Positions 5,533-12,553 of a stretch of DNA of 12,553 nucleotides are shown piece after piece. The position numbers were made by a program, and so were the translations under genes. How positions within the stretch are numbered: the first letter of the stretch is position 1; each line of letters opens with the position of its first letter. Below the pieces are notes generated by a model, which saw only the letters and a program-made list of their open reading frames with translations, ran no database searches and had not been told where the DNA came from. Origin of the DNA: an uncultured bacterium (GTDB taxonomy: Bacteria > Hydrogenedentota > Hydrogenedentia > Hydrogenedentales > CAITNO01); the NCBI GenBank assembly GCA_937923585.1, contig CALDSM010000847.1, positions 1 through 12,553 on the forward strand, read 5' to 3'.

Positions 5533-7059
5533 TTAAAGGTCATGGCCGCAATAGGACAGGTTGAAACTCTTGTTGCAGAGCGGAAAGTCGGAAATCTGCT
5601 GGTTGCGCAGCGCCATCGCCAGGCCCATCCAGTTGTGGAACGACGGGTCAACCACCTTGTACGCCGCGATGCGGCCCTCGCCGTCGGTAATCACCGTGTG
5701 GCATATCTCGCCGCGCCAGCCCTCGACCAGCGAGACCGTGACAGCGTTGGGTTTCAGCGGGCCGAGTTCGCGCCGCGCAGGACCGTCCGAGAGGCTCGAC
5801 AGGCGTTCGCGGATGAATGCGACCGAGTGGTTCATTTCCTCCCAGCGCACGTAGGCGCGGGCAAACACGTCACCCGTGTGCCACGTGGACACGGGCATGT
5901 TGAAGAAGCGGAATATGCCGGAGGGGTATTCAAAACGCACGTCGCGTTTGACGCCGCAGGCCCGCGCCGCGGGACCCACCAGGCCGAGGCATTCGGAGAG
6001 TTCCGGCGTCAGCGCCCCGGTCTCCTCAAAACGGCCCATGACCGACGGCGTGTCCCACAGCAGTTCCACCGCACCCTTCACGTCGCGAAAGGTCTTCTCG
6101 ATCCGCTCGATCATCTCCTCGCAGCGCACGGGGTCCAAATCGAAGCCCGTGCCGCCGGGCCGCACCCAGCCGCGTCCAAAGCGGCTGCCGCAGGCCAGCG
6201 CGGTCAGGTTCAGCCAGTCGCCGCGCAGCCGTCCGCAGAAGGACGCCGTCGGCAGAAAGCCCACATCGCCCGCCAGCGCGCCCAGGTCGCCCGTGTGGTT
6301 GGCCAGCCGCTCCAGTTCGAGCGCCACCCCGCGCATTTCCTCCGCGCGCACCGACACGCCGCAGCCCGCCAGAGACTCCATCGCCTGGCAATAGGCCAGC
6401 GTGTGGCCAATAGTCGTGTCGCCCGCGAGCGTCTCCATGAAATGCACGGTCCGCGGCGTCGGCCCTCCGGGCAGCGCGCGCTCGATGCCGCGGTGCTGGT
6501 AGCCGAGCGCAATCTCCAGGTGCATCACGTTTTCGCCGTGGCACTGGAACCGGAAATGGCCGGGCTCGATGATACCGGCATGCACCGGCCCCACGGCCAC
6601 CTCGTGGACCTCCTCGCCTTCCACGCGGAAGTAATCGGTCACGCAGGGCTCAATGGGTTCGGCGGCGGTGCGTTCCCAGGCGTCCACCTTGGCGCGGTAC
6701 GAGCGGTGATAGCGTACCGGCTTGAGCCAGGGGTGCCCTTCGGGCACGATGCCCCACTGTTCGGCGATCTCGCGCTCAAAACCGCTGGCCTGCGCGCATT
6801 CGGGGGCAAGCGCGGGATACTTGTCCGCCACGTCCGTGGCGATCAGCGCATACCCGCCCGAATCGGCGGCGCTGAGCACGGCGTACAGGCGCACGGTCTC
6901 GGCACTTTCCGCCGGAGCACCGAAAAGACTGAGTAGACGGCCCCCGCCTCCGGTGGTCATGAGCACGATCTCGCGGAAATCAGCCATGTCCAGCACGGAG
7001 ACTCTGTCCAGCCGCTCAGTCTCACCGTTGAACAGCAGCCTGTCCCTGTAGCGTCTCAT
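5533..7059 (-). CDS. hyfG: HyfG/HycE-like large subunit (NuoC-NuoD fusion) lacking the NiFe ligands
   Basis: This 508-residue catalytic-arm subunit has a NuoC-like N-terminal part (EIAEQWGIVPEGHP, 97-110) fused to a NuoD/hydrogenase large-subunit part starting near GPVHAGIIEPGHFRF (157-171) and GYQHRGIE (186-193). Group 4 NiFe hydrogenases carry CGxC in L1 and DPCxxC in L2. Here L1 is AGDT (212-215, with His219 retained) and L2 is DPSFHN (471-476), so all four metal-binding cysteines are replaced. The chain continues to NKSFNLSYCGHDL with no sign of maturation cleavage. It therefore belongs with the Ehr (energy-converting hydrogenase-related) proteins and should not make H2. The ATG at 7059 overlaps the upstream stop codon as ATGA and is preceded by GGAGG. 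The true substrate is unknown. Confidence 0.93.
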   Translation of the reverse strand: MRRYRDRLLFNGETERLDRVSVLDMADFREIVLMTTGGGGRLLSLFGAPAESAETVRLYAVLSAADSGGYALIATDVADKYPALAPECAQASGFEREIAEQWGIVPEGHPWLKPVRYHRSYRAKVDAWERTAAEPIEPCVTDYFRVEGEEVHEVAVGPVHAGIIEPGHFRFQCHGENVMHLEIALGYQHRGIERALPGGPTPRTVHFMETLAGDTTIGHTLAYCQAMESLAGCGVSVRAEEMRGVALELERLANHTGDLGALAGDVGFLPTASFCGRLRGDWLNLTALACGSRFGRGWVRPGGTGFDLDPVRCEEMIERIEKTFRDVKGAVELLWDTPSVMGRFEETGALTPELSECLGLVGPAARACGVKRDVRFEYPSGIFRFFNMPVSTWHTGDVFARAYVRWEEMNHSVAFIRERLSSLSDGPARRELGPLKPNAVTVSLVEGWRGEICHTVITDGEGRIAAYKVVDPSFHNWMGLAMALRNQQISDFPLCNKSFNLSYCGHDL

Positions 7060-8540
7060 GGCCTGCCCTCCACGATGCTTGAGGCCCGGCCCAGCATCCC
7101 GGCCAACGTTTCGGGAAACCACAGACCCAGCACGAGCAGCGTGCCCAGCGCGGCGATAATCATGACTCGGTCGGTCGGCCGGACCTGTTCCTGTTCCGGC
7201 TCGATGGCGGGTTCACCCCAGGCCATGCTGATGGCCTGCCGCAGCACGCCGATGAACACGACGCCCACGCCCGCCAGGAAAATGCCCAGCGTCCACCACG
7301 CCCCGCTGCGCGCCGCGGCGCGCAGGATCATGAACTCGCTCATGAACACGGCAAAGGGCGCCACGCCGATCACGGCGAGCAGGCTGCCAAACAGCGCGCG
7401 CCCCCACACGGGCGCACCACGCAGGCAGCCGGAAAGGCGGGCCGTGTCGTGGGTGCCGTACTGCTGGCCGAGGCGCCCGGCGGCAAAGAAGGCCATGGGC
7501 TTGCACAGGGAATGGTTCAGCGTGTGAAACAGCGCCGCCAGAATCCCGGGCCCGCCGAGACCGAGACCGACGGCGATAATGCCCATGTGCTCCACGCTGC
7601 TGTAGGCAAGCAGGCGTTTCAGGTCGGTTTGGAAAAGAATGAAGACGGCCGCGACGGCGATGGAGATGAGACCGAGCAGGAGCACCAGCCTTGGCCCCCA
7701 GCCGGTGTGCCCCGTGGCGGCGTCCACCAGCGGCAGGTAGCGCATGATGCAGTAGAGCGACGCGTTGAGCATGAACCCCGAGAACAGCGCGGACACCGGC
7801 CCGGGCGCCTGGCTGTGCGCGTCCGGCAGCCAACTGTGCATGGGCGCCAGGCCCGCCTTCGTGCCGTAGCCCACCAGCAGGAACAGGAACGCGACCTTCA
7901 TCAGCGCGGGATCGAGCCGCGCCGCATTCTCGCACAGACGGCTCCAGAGCAGCATCTGTGCGCCCTCCAGGTGCAGGTGCTCCGCCGCCGCGCCCGCCAG
8001 CAGCGTGCCCATGAACGCAAAGGCCACGCCGACCGAGCAGATAATCAGGTACTTCCACATCGCCTCCAGCGCGGCGGGCGATCGGTGGATGCAGATGAGG
8101 AAGGCGGTCACCAACGTGGTCGCCTCGATGCCGACCCACATGATGCCGATGTTGTTGGACAGCAGCACCAGCCCCATGGCGGCCAGCGCGCCAAACCACA
8201 GCGCGCCGAAGCGCCGCGCCTGGGCGGCGGTGAAATGGCCTGATTTGGCCTCCGCATCGAAGTAACCCGGCAGATACAGCGAGGAGAGCGTGAACACGAG
8301 CATCATCACACCGAGGTGATACGAGGACAGGGCGTCCAGGCGCAGCCACGCCCAGGCGGTCTCCACAGCCGGAACACCGTGCGCCGCCCAAATGCAGCCC
8401 GCCGCCGCTGCCGCCGTCAGGAGCACGCCCGCGCGCACGGCCGCCATCACGGCCCGCGCCGAGGTGCAGACCATGCTGAGCGCCGCACCCGCCAGAGGCA
8501 GCAGCAGCACGCTCCAGAGCATTATGGAAACAAGGGTCAC
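7056..8540 (-). CDS. hyfF: HyfF-like antiporter-type membrane subunit
   Basis: A 494-residue multi-pass inner-membrane protein of the NuoL/M/N-Mrp antiporter family, expected to move H+ or Na+ as electrons flow. Visible family residues are Glu139 in MWVGIEATTL, Lys228 in YGTKAGLAPMHSWLPDAH, Lys in DLKRLLAYSSVEHMG, and the helix with HTLNHSLCKPMAFF. At the place where the paralogue in this operon has the helix-8 lysine (SGVMIKTG) this protein has SGFMLNAS, so that lysine is Asn259. The start is taken as GTG at 8540, 3 nt after the preceding stop, because AAAGGC lies before it; the ATG at 8522 lacks a ribosome site and would shorten the protein by six residues. The last codons overlap the next gene by 4 bp. 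Confidence 0.92.
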   Translation of the reverse strand: MTLVSIMLWSVLLLPLAGAALSMVCTSARAVMAAVRAGVLLTAAAAAGCIWAAHGVPAVETAWAWLRLDALSSYHLGVMMLVFTLSSLYLPGYFDAEAKSGHFTAAQARRFGALWFGALAAMGLVLLSNNIGIMWVGIEATTLVTAFLICIHRSPAALEAMWKYLIICSVGVAFAFMGTLLAGAAAEHLHLEGAQMLLWSRLCENAARLDPALMKVAFLFLLVGYGTKAGLAPMHSWLPDAHSQAPGPVSALFSGFMLNASLYCIMRYLPLVDAATGHTGWGPRLVLLLGLISIAVAAVFILFQTDLKRLLAYSSVEHMGIIAVGLGLGGPGILAALFHTLNHSLCKPMAFFAAGRLGQQYGTHDTARLSGCLRGAPVWGRALFGSLLAVIGVAPFAVFMSEFMILRAAARSGAWWTLGIFLAGVGVVFIGVLRQAISMAWGEPAIEPEQEQVRPTDRVMIIAALGTLLVLGLWFPETLAGMLGRASSIVEGRP

Positions 8541-8543
8541 GGT

Positions 8544-9188
8544 TCAGCCTTTCAGCATGTCCAGTTGGTCCACTTCCACGTGGTCAAACTCGCTGTTGAT
8601 GTGGTAAACGGCCACGCCCATCACGAACACCGCGGCGAAGGCGTCGAGCAGCACGCCCAGTTCCACCAGCAGCGGCAGTTCGTGCAGCAGCACCACGCCG
8701 AACACATAGATGCCGTTTTCCAGCACGAGGTAGCCGACGATCTGGTTCACCGCGTGGTTGCGGGTCACAATGATGAACAGGCCCACAAATATCATGAAGA
8801 AGGACACGGGCGCGGCCAGCGTGGACGGCGAGCCCGGAAAGACCGGCAACCGCGACGACAGCCACGCCGCCCCGGCCAGCGCGAGAAAGCCTGCCAGCAT
8901 GGACATGCTGTGCCCCACCTGCGGCCGCTTCTCGCGGCTGACCTCGGAGTCCCGCAGCGCGGTCATCATGAGCCGGGGGAACACCACGCCCTTCAGGCCG
9001 ATCGTCATCAGCACCAGGAAGGCGGTCCAGAACGCAACCCCCCCCGGCCGCGCCATCAGCGGCAGCAGTCCCAGGGCGAAGCCCTGGATTGCCACGGCGC
9101 GCACGGACGAGCGCAACTGGCTGAATCCCAGCAGCAGCAGGTTGGTCACCACGAGTATGAGCATGATGCTGTCAATGGACGTTTTCAT
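8544..9188 (-). CDS. hyfE: HyfE-like membrane subunit (NuoK-related C-terminus)
   Basis: A 214-residue membrane protein, close to the usual HyfE length. Hydrophobic segments lie near 7-25, 30-45, 52-70, 95-111, 125-142, 147-168 and 172-195. The second half resembles NuoK, with AVNQIVGYLVLENGIYVFG (146-164) holding a buried acidic residue, Glu157, and another at Glu176 (LPLLVELGVLLD). Such glutamates belong to the proton path in complex I. An acidic soluble tail (EFDHVEVDQLD) ends the chain. The ATG at 9188 has AGGTGA just upstream, overlapping the stop codon of the HyfC-like gene, which suggests translational coupling. Confidence 0.9.
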   Translation of the reverse strand: MKTSIDSIMLILVVTNLLLLGFSQLRSSVRAVAIQGFALGLLPLMARPGGVAFWTAFLVLMTIGLKGVVFPRLMMTALRDSEVSREKRPQVGHSMSMLAGFLALAGAAWLSSRLPVFPGSPSTLAAPVSFFMIFVGLFIIVTRNHAVNQIVGYLVLENGIYVFGVVLLHELPLLVELGVLLDAFAAVFVMGVAVYHINSEFDHVEVDQLDMLKG

Positions 9189-9192
9189 TCGG

Positions 9193-10104
9193 TCACCTCA
9201 GCAGCAGCACAAAGGCCAGTCCGGACAGCAGCACCGCGCCGACCAGCAGGCGCGGCACGCGCAGCAGCCGCAGCCGGGCCATGGAGGACTCGACCACGCC
9301 GACCGCCACGGCAAGCGCCATCATGGCCAGCCACGCAATGACGGTGTCGAGCAGGCCGAAACCGGTGCGCACCGGCAGCAGAATGCCCGCGAGAAACGCG
9401 CCGAGCACCCACAACTTGAGCGCCGCGCCGTACAGGATGAAGGCCAAATCGGGTCCGCCGTGGTCCAGCACCATCACCTCGTGGATCATGGTCAGTTCGA
9501 GGTGCGTGTTCGGATCGTCCACGGGAATGCGCGCGTTCTCCGCCAGAAACACCACAAACAGCGCCGCCGCCACCAGCAGCAGCGCGGGGCCGACCTGCGC
9601 CCAGTCGGCGGCGTCCAGCGCCGGAAACATGACAGAAAGCGAGAACGAGCCCGTGGTGTGCGCCACGGCGGCCAGCCCCAGCAGCAGCGCGGGCTCCGCC
9701 AGCGCGGAGAACTGCACCTCGCGGCTGGCGCCCATGCCCTCGAAGGCCGAACCGGTGTCCAGTGCGGCGAGCACGGTGAAGAAGCGCATCAGGCCCAGCA
9801 GGTAGGCCAGCAGCAGCAGGTCGCCGGGGAAGCCGACCAGGCCCGGCGCGCCGCCGAACGGCACGATGGCGGCCGTTACCACGACGCAGGCCAGCCCCAC
9901 CATCGGCCCCGCGCGAAACACCCAGGTCGTGGTGCGGCTGTAGACCGCGCCCTTGTGCAGCAGCTTCCACAGGTCAGAATAGGTCTGCAACAGCGGCTGT
10001 CCGCGGCGGCCCGCGAAAAATGCCTTGGTTCGGTTGATGACCCCCAGCAGCAGCGGGGCGGCCAGCAGCGCGAGCACGAAGTTGAGGACTGAAAACAGCG
10101 TCAT
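9193..10104 (-). CDS. hyfC: HyfC-like NuoH-family membrane subunit
   Basis: A 303-residue multi-pass protein that in complex I and group 4 hydrogenases anchors the redox arm to the ion-pumping membrane arm. Typical signatures are GRRGQPLLQTYSDLWKLL (32-49), GSAFEGMGASREVQFSALAE (118-137) and AENARIPVDDPNTHLELTMI (188-207), followed by HEVMVLDHGGPDLA (208-221); the last two segments form the acidic loop conserved in the family. The ATG at 10104 is preferred: it begins at the first hydrophobic helix, 7 nt after the HyfB stop. An in-frame TTG at 10119 would add five residues and overlap HyfB, and neither start has a strong ribosome site. The stop lies 4 bp before the HyfE-like gene. Confidence 0.92.
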   Translation of the reverse strand: MTLFSVLNFVLALLAAPLLLGVINRTKAFFAGRRGQPLLQTYSDLWKLLHKGAVYSRTTTWVFRAGPMVGLACVVVTAAIVPFGGAPGLVGFPGDLLLLAYLLGLMRFFTVLAALDTGSAFEGMGASREVQFSALAEPALLLGLAAVAHTTGSFSLSVMFPALDAADWAQVGPALLLVAAALFVVFLAENARIPVDDPNTHLELTMIHEVMVLDHGGPDLAFILYGAALKLWVLGAFLAGILLPVRTGFGLLDTVIAWLAMMALAVAVGVVESSMARLRLLRVPRLLVGAVLLSGLAFVLLLR

Positions 10105-10111
10105 GGTCGGG

Positions 10112-12100
10112 TTATCCAAGGCTGAACACCAGCAGGGCGATCAGCGTGAGCGCGATGTAGAGCACATACAACTGCACGCGGCCGTGCTGCGCGCCGCGGA
10201 GGTGCGTGAGCAGCGCAAGCGTGTGCGTGAAAAGCGGGTCGTACAGGCGGCGGCGCAGCGGGTCGGGGGTGTCGGACGCAAAGGACGCGTCCGCGGGGAA
10301 GACACCTTCGGGCCGTTTCTCCTGATTGCGTGTGCCCACCAGTCCGGAGAACACGCGCACCAGCGGCTGCGCGAAGGACGACGCCGTGTACTGCATGCGC
10401 GCCGTGGGCCGCGCATAGCCGCAGTCCCAGGTGCCGGCCGCGCCGACCGTGCGGCCGGACAGCAGTCCCGAGCGCAGCGCGATGAGCAGGGCCACGAGCG
10501 CGGCGAACGCCGCAAATGCGGCACTGACCCAGCCCAGCGGAATCAGGGCCGGGGCGATGTCGGCATCCAGCGTGGTGGCATACTGGGGCATCAGCACCCC
10601 TACCGCGGGAATCACGGCGCGCACCGCCAGCGGCGCCAGAAAACCGACAAGCACACAGCAGGCGGCCAGCACCGCCATGGGTCCGCGCATCAGGCCGTTG
10701 GCCTCGTGCGCGTGCGCCGCATGTTCGCTGCGCGGCTCGCCCAGAAAGATGATGCCGAAGGCTTTCGCGAAGCATGCCGCCGCCAGCCCGCCAATCAGCG
10801 CCAATCCGGCAATGACCGCCAAACCGAACACCACGGCGGACGGGGAGGCGGAGACCACGCCGCTGAACGCGCCGAAGTAGATGAGAAATTCGCTCGCGAA
10901 GCCGTTGAGCGGCGGCAATCCGCTGATGGCCGCGGCACCGACGAGAAAGCAGACGCCGGTCCAGGGCATGCGCTTGTACAGTCCGCCCAGATGGTCAATG
11001 TCGCCCGTTCCGGTGCCGTGCAATACAGAGCCCGCCCCGAGAAAGAGCAGCCCCTTGAATACCGCGTGGTTGAGCACGTGCAGCAGCGCCCCGGCAAAGC
11101 CCAGCGCGGCTATTGCGGCGGAGCCGCGGCTGAGGCCGAGATAGCCCACACCCAGGCCCAGCGTGATGATGCCGATGTTCTCCACGCTGTGGTAGGCCAG
11201 CAGCCGCTTGATGTCGTGCTGCGCCAGCGCCAGCAGCACGCCCATGATGCCCGACGCCAGCCCCACCGCCAGCAGGCACACGCCCCACCACGCGGGCGGC
11301 GCGCCCAGGCAGGCCAGCAGCCGGATCAGGCCGTAGATGCCGGTCTTGATCATCACGCCCGACATGAGCGCCGAAACGTGGCTCGGCGCGGCGGGGTGCG
11401 CCTCGGGCAGCCACACATGCAGCGGAAGGAACCCGGCCTTCGTGCCGAAACCGATCAGCGCGAACACAAAGGCCGCAACGGCCAGCCCCGGCGACAGCGC
11501 GCCGCCGGCCCTGGCAAAGGCGGAGAATTCGTAGGAGCCCGCCTTCTCGCCGAGGATAACGAACAGCACCAGCAGGAATGCGGTTCCCAGGTGGGTCGCC
11601 ACGAGATAGATCCAGCCGGCCGCGCGCACCTGGGGCTTGTCATGCTCGTGGGTCACCAGGAAGAACGAGGACAGCGCCATCACTTCCCAGGCAATGAGGA
11701 AGAGAATTGCGTTGCGCGAGGTGACCACCGTCACCATGCTGGCCATCAGCAGGTTGTAGTGGAACCAGCCCATGCGCAGCCGCTTGGGCTCGCCGCCGCG
11801 CTGGTATCCCGCGCCGTAGATTGCGGCCAGCAGGCCCAGCCCCGTGATGGGCAGCAGGAAGAACGCCGAAAGCGGGTCCATGCCCAGGTGCAGTTCGCCG
11901 CCCGGAATGGACCACGGAATGCGCATGGATTCAATCGTGCCGCCGAACAGTCCCCGCACCGCCGCCAGCAGGCCCAGTGCCGCGCCCAGGCAGGCGCCCA
12001 GAGCGCCCGCGCGGACACACCAGACAGGCCGCTGCGCAGGCAGCGCCGCAAGCGGGGCGGCGGCCAGAAACACGGCCACGGATGCAACTATCAACGGCAT
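10112..12100 (-). CDS. hyfB: HyfB-like antiporter-type membrane subunit
   Basis: A 662-residue membrane protein of the NuoL/HyfB family, about the length of E. coli HyfB, with an N-terminal antiporter core and a long C-terminal extension. Key residues of the ion channel are present: Glu139 (LIAWEVMALSSF), Lys221 (GTKAGFLPLHVWLPEAH), Lys252 (SGVMIKTGIYG), Lys298 (DIKRLLAYHSVENIG), His345 and Lys349 (HVLNHAVFKG) and Glu404 (PPLNGFASEFLIYF). It should couple electron transfer to H+ or Na+ movement, together with the HyfF-like subunit. The region around residues 565-610 is hydrophilic (CGYARPTARMQYTASSFAQP and on), a typical HyfB-type loop before the last helix. It starts 15 bp after the EIIA-like gene; the only ribosome-site candidate, AGGA, is rather distant. 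Confidence 0.93.
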   Translation of the reverse strand: MPLIVASVAVFLAAAPLAALPAQRPVWCVRAGALGACLGAALGLLAAVRGLFGGTIESMRIPWSIPGGELHLGMDPLSAFFLLPITGLGLLAAIYGAGYQRGGEPKRLRMGWFHYNLLMASMVTVVTSRNAILFLIAWEVMALSSFFLVTHEHDKPQVRAAGWIYLVATHLGTAFLLVLFVILGEKAGSYEFSAFARAGGALSPGLAVAAFVFALIGFGTKAGFLPLHVWLPEAHPAAPSHVSALMSGVMIKTGIYGLIRLLACLGAPPAWWGVCLLAVGLASGIMGVLLALAQHDIKRLLAYHSVENIGIITLGLGVGYLGLSRGSAAIAALGFAGALLHVLNHAVFKGLLFLGAGSVLHGTGTGDIDHLGGLYKRMPWTGVCFLVGAAAISGLPPLNGFASEFLIYFGAFSGVVSASPSAVVFGLAVIAGLALIGGLAAACFAKAFGIIFLGEPRSEHAAHAHEANGLMRGPMAVLAACCVLVGFLAPLAVRAVIPAVGVLMPQYATTLDADIAPALIPLGWVSAAFAAFAALVALLIALRSGLLSGRTVGAAGTWDCGYARPTARMQYTASSFAQPLVRVFSGLVGTRNQEKRPEGVFPADASFASDTPDPLRRRLYDPLFTHTLALLTHLRGAQHGRVQLYVLYIALTLIALLVFSLG

Positions 12101-12115
12101 TTCGACTGGGGCGTC

Positions 12116-12553
12116 CTATACGGCGAGGGACCGGTTCCGCTCATCGAGCACCCGGTCCAGCCGGCGGGCTTCGCCGAGGATGACCTCGCGCGTGCCCGGG
12201 TTGGCAATCACAGATTTGAAACCCGCGTCATGCAGCGCAAAGCTGAGGCGCGACAGCAGTTGAAGGTGATGGCGCACGGTGGGGCTGACCAGCGTGAACA
12301 GCGCCTGCACCGGCCGTCCGTCCATCGCGCCGAATTCGACGGGCTTCTCCAGGAAGCACAGCGTGGCCGACGGACGGGTCACGTGCAGCACAATGGGGTT
12401 GCGCGGGTGCGGAATGGCCACGCCCCCGCCGATGGCCGTCGAGCACACATTCTCACGGCTCAGCAGCACCCGGAAAAGGAATTCGCGGTCCACGCCCTCG
12501 GGCAGCCGCATCGTGTCCACGATGGCCCGGAGCACCGACGACGTGTCCGTCCC
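12116..12553 (-). CDS. PTS EIIA-like (fructose/mannitol type) protein, 5' end outside window
   Basis: A phosphotransferase-system IIA domain of the fructose/mannitol class. From the GTG at 12535 it shows LLSRENVCSTAIGGGVAIPHPR, where His43 matches the phosphorylated histidine, and then a second family histidine at His90 (RHHLQLLSRL). FLEKPVEFGAMDGRPVQALFTLVSP completes the signature. The frame remains open to the last base of the window, and the upstream codons fit the helix that normally precedes LSREN. The GTG is therefore not taken as the start and the gene is recorded as partial. Proteins of this kind sometimes carry an N-terminal helix-turn-helix; this cannot be seen here. No sugar-transport partners are nearby. 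The gene leads the operon, so a regulatory or sensing role is inferred. Confidence 0.85.
   Translation of the reverse strand, partial: GTDTSSVLRAIVDTMRLPEGVDREFLFRVLLSRENVCSTAIGGGVAIPHPRNPIVLHVTRPSATLCFLEKPVEFGAMDGRPVQALFTLVSPTVRHHLQLLSRLSFALHDAGFKSVIANPGTREVILGEARRLDRVLDERNRSLAV

Noticed and set aside
5524..6936. A 470-codon plus-strand open frame opposite the large-subunit gene
   Set aside because: Its translation is rich in R, H, A and Q with no family motif. It is the antisense of a gene with clear motifs, a known effect of GC-rich codon use.
10105..10119. TTG start for the HyfC-like gene
   Set aside because: The ATG at 10104 begins at the natural first helix and avoids overlap with the HyfB stop. 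The TTG has no better ribosome site.
4600..12100. Respiratory complex I (nuo) operon
   Set aside because: The large subunit resembles HycE/HyfG (fused NuoC/D, GPVHAGIIEPGHFRF), HyfB/HyfE/HyfF-type subunits are present, and no NuoE/F/G, NuoA or NuoJ genes are seen.
4600..12100. Functional formate hydrogenlyase or H2-evolving hydrogenase
   Set aside because: All four NiFe cysteines are missing from the large subunit, and no maturation gene or formate dehydrogenase gene lies in the window.
1..12553. tRNA, rRNA or riboswitch
   Set aside because: No cloverleaf, rRNA segment or known riboswitch core was recognised by eye in the intergenic regions.

Overview
The window is GC-rich and holds nine genes in two blocks, with all RNA-like structure confined to the intergenic gaps. 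The Tat-exported Gfo/Idh/MocA oxidoreductase, the secreted sugar-hydrolase-like protein and several dispersed extragenic repeats suggest the Planctomycetes-Verrucomicrobia-Lentisphaerae/Hydrogenedentes sphere. This is inferred from gene style only; no rRNA or other marker gene is present.

Left block (about 1-4440): a Tat-signal Gfo/Idh/MocA oxidoreductase and a small lipoprotein lie head-to-tail on the minus strand. Across a 168-bp divergent gap, the plus strand carries a 780-residue secreted protein related to glycoside hydrolases of the alpha-glucuronidase/hexosaminidase-like type. All three are predicted to work outside the cytoplasm, probably on carbohydrate. The plus-strand gene ends in a hairpin followed by a T-rich tail. 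The minus-strand pair ends in a long imperfect hairpin at the window edge.

Middle (4342-4599): a convergent gap filled with repeats and hairpins, including a perfect 25-bp inverted repeat.

Right block (12553 down to 4600, minus strand): a tightly packed operon. Its order is a PTS EIIA-like protein (start outside the window), HyfB-like, HyfC-like, HyfE-like, HyfF-like, HyfG-like (fused NuoC/NuoD type) and a ferredoxin-NuoB fusion (HyfI type). The first six genes are separated by 15 bp or less or overlap. A 165-bp spacer with two repeat elements precedes the last gene. By homology this is a complex I/group 4 membrane-bound hydrogenase relative with two antiporter-like subunits, a NuoH-like coupling subunit and an electron-transfer arm.

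The key observation is that the large subunit lacks all four cysteines that bind the [NiFe] centre: the L1 motif reads AGDT and the L2 motif reads DPSFHN. The small subunit keeps all four proximal-cluster cysteines plus eight ferredoxin-type cysteines. This places the operon with the 'energy-converting hydrogenase-related' (Ehr) complexes, which are not expected to make H2 and whose substrates are not established. The co-encoded EIIA-like protein, with both family histidines present, hints at phosphorylation-linked control of this ion-pumping redox complex.
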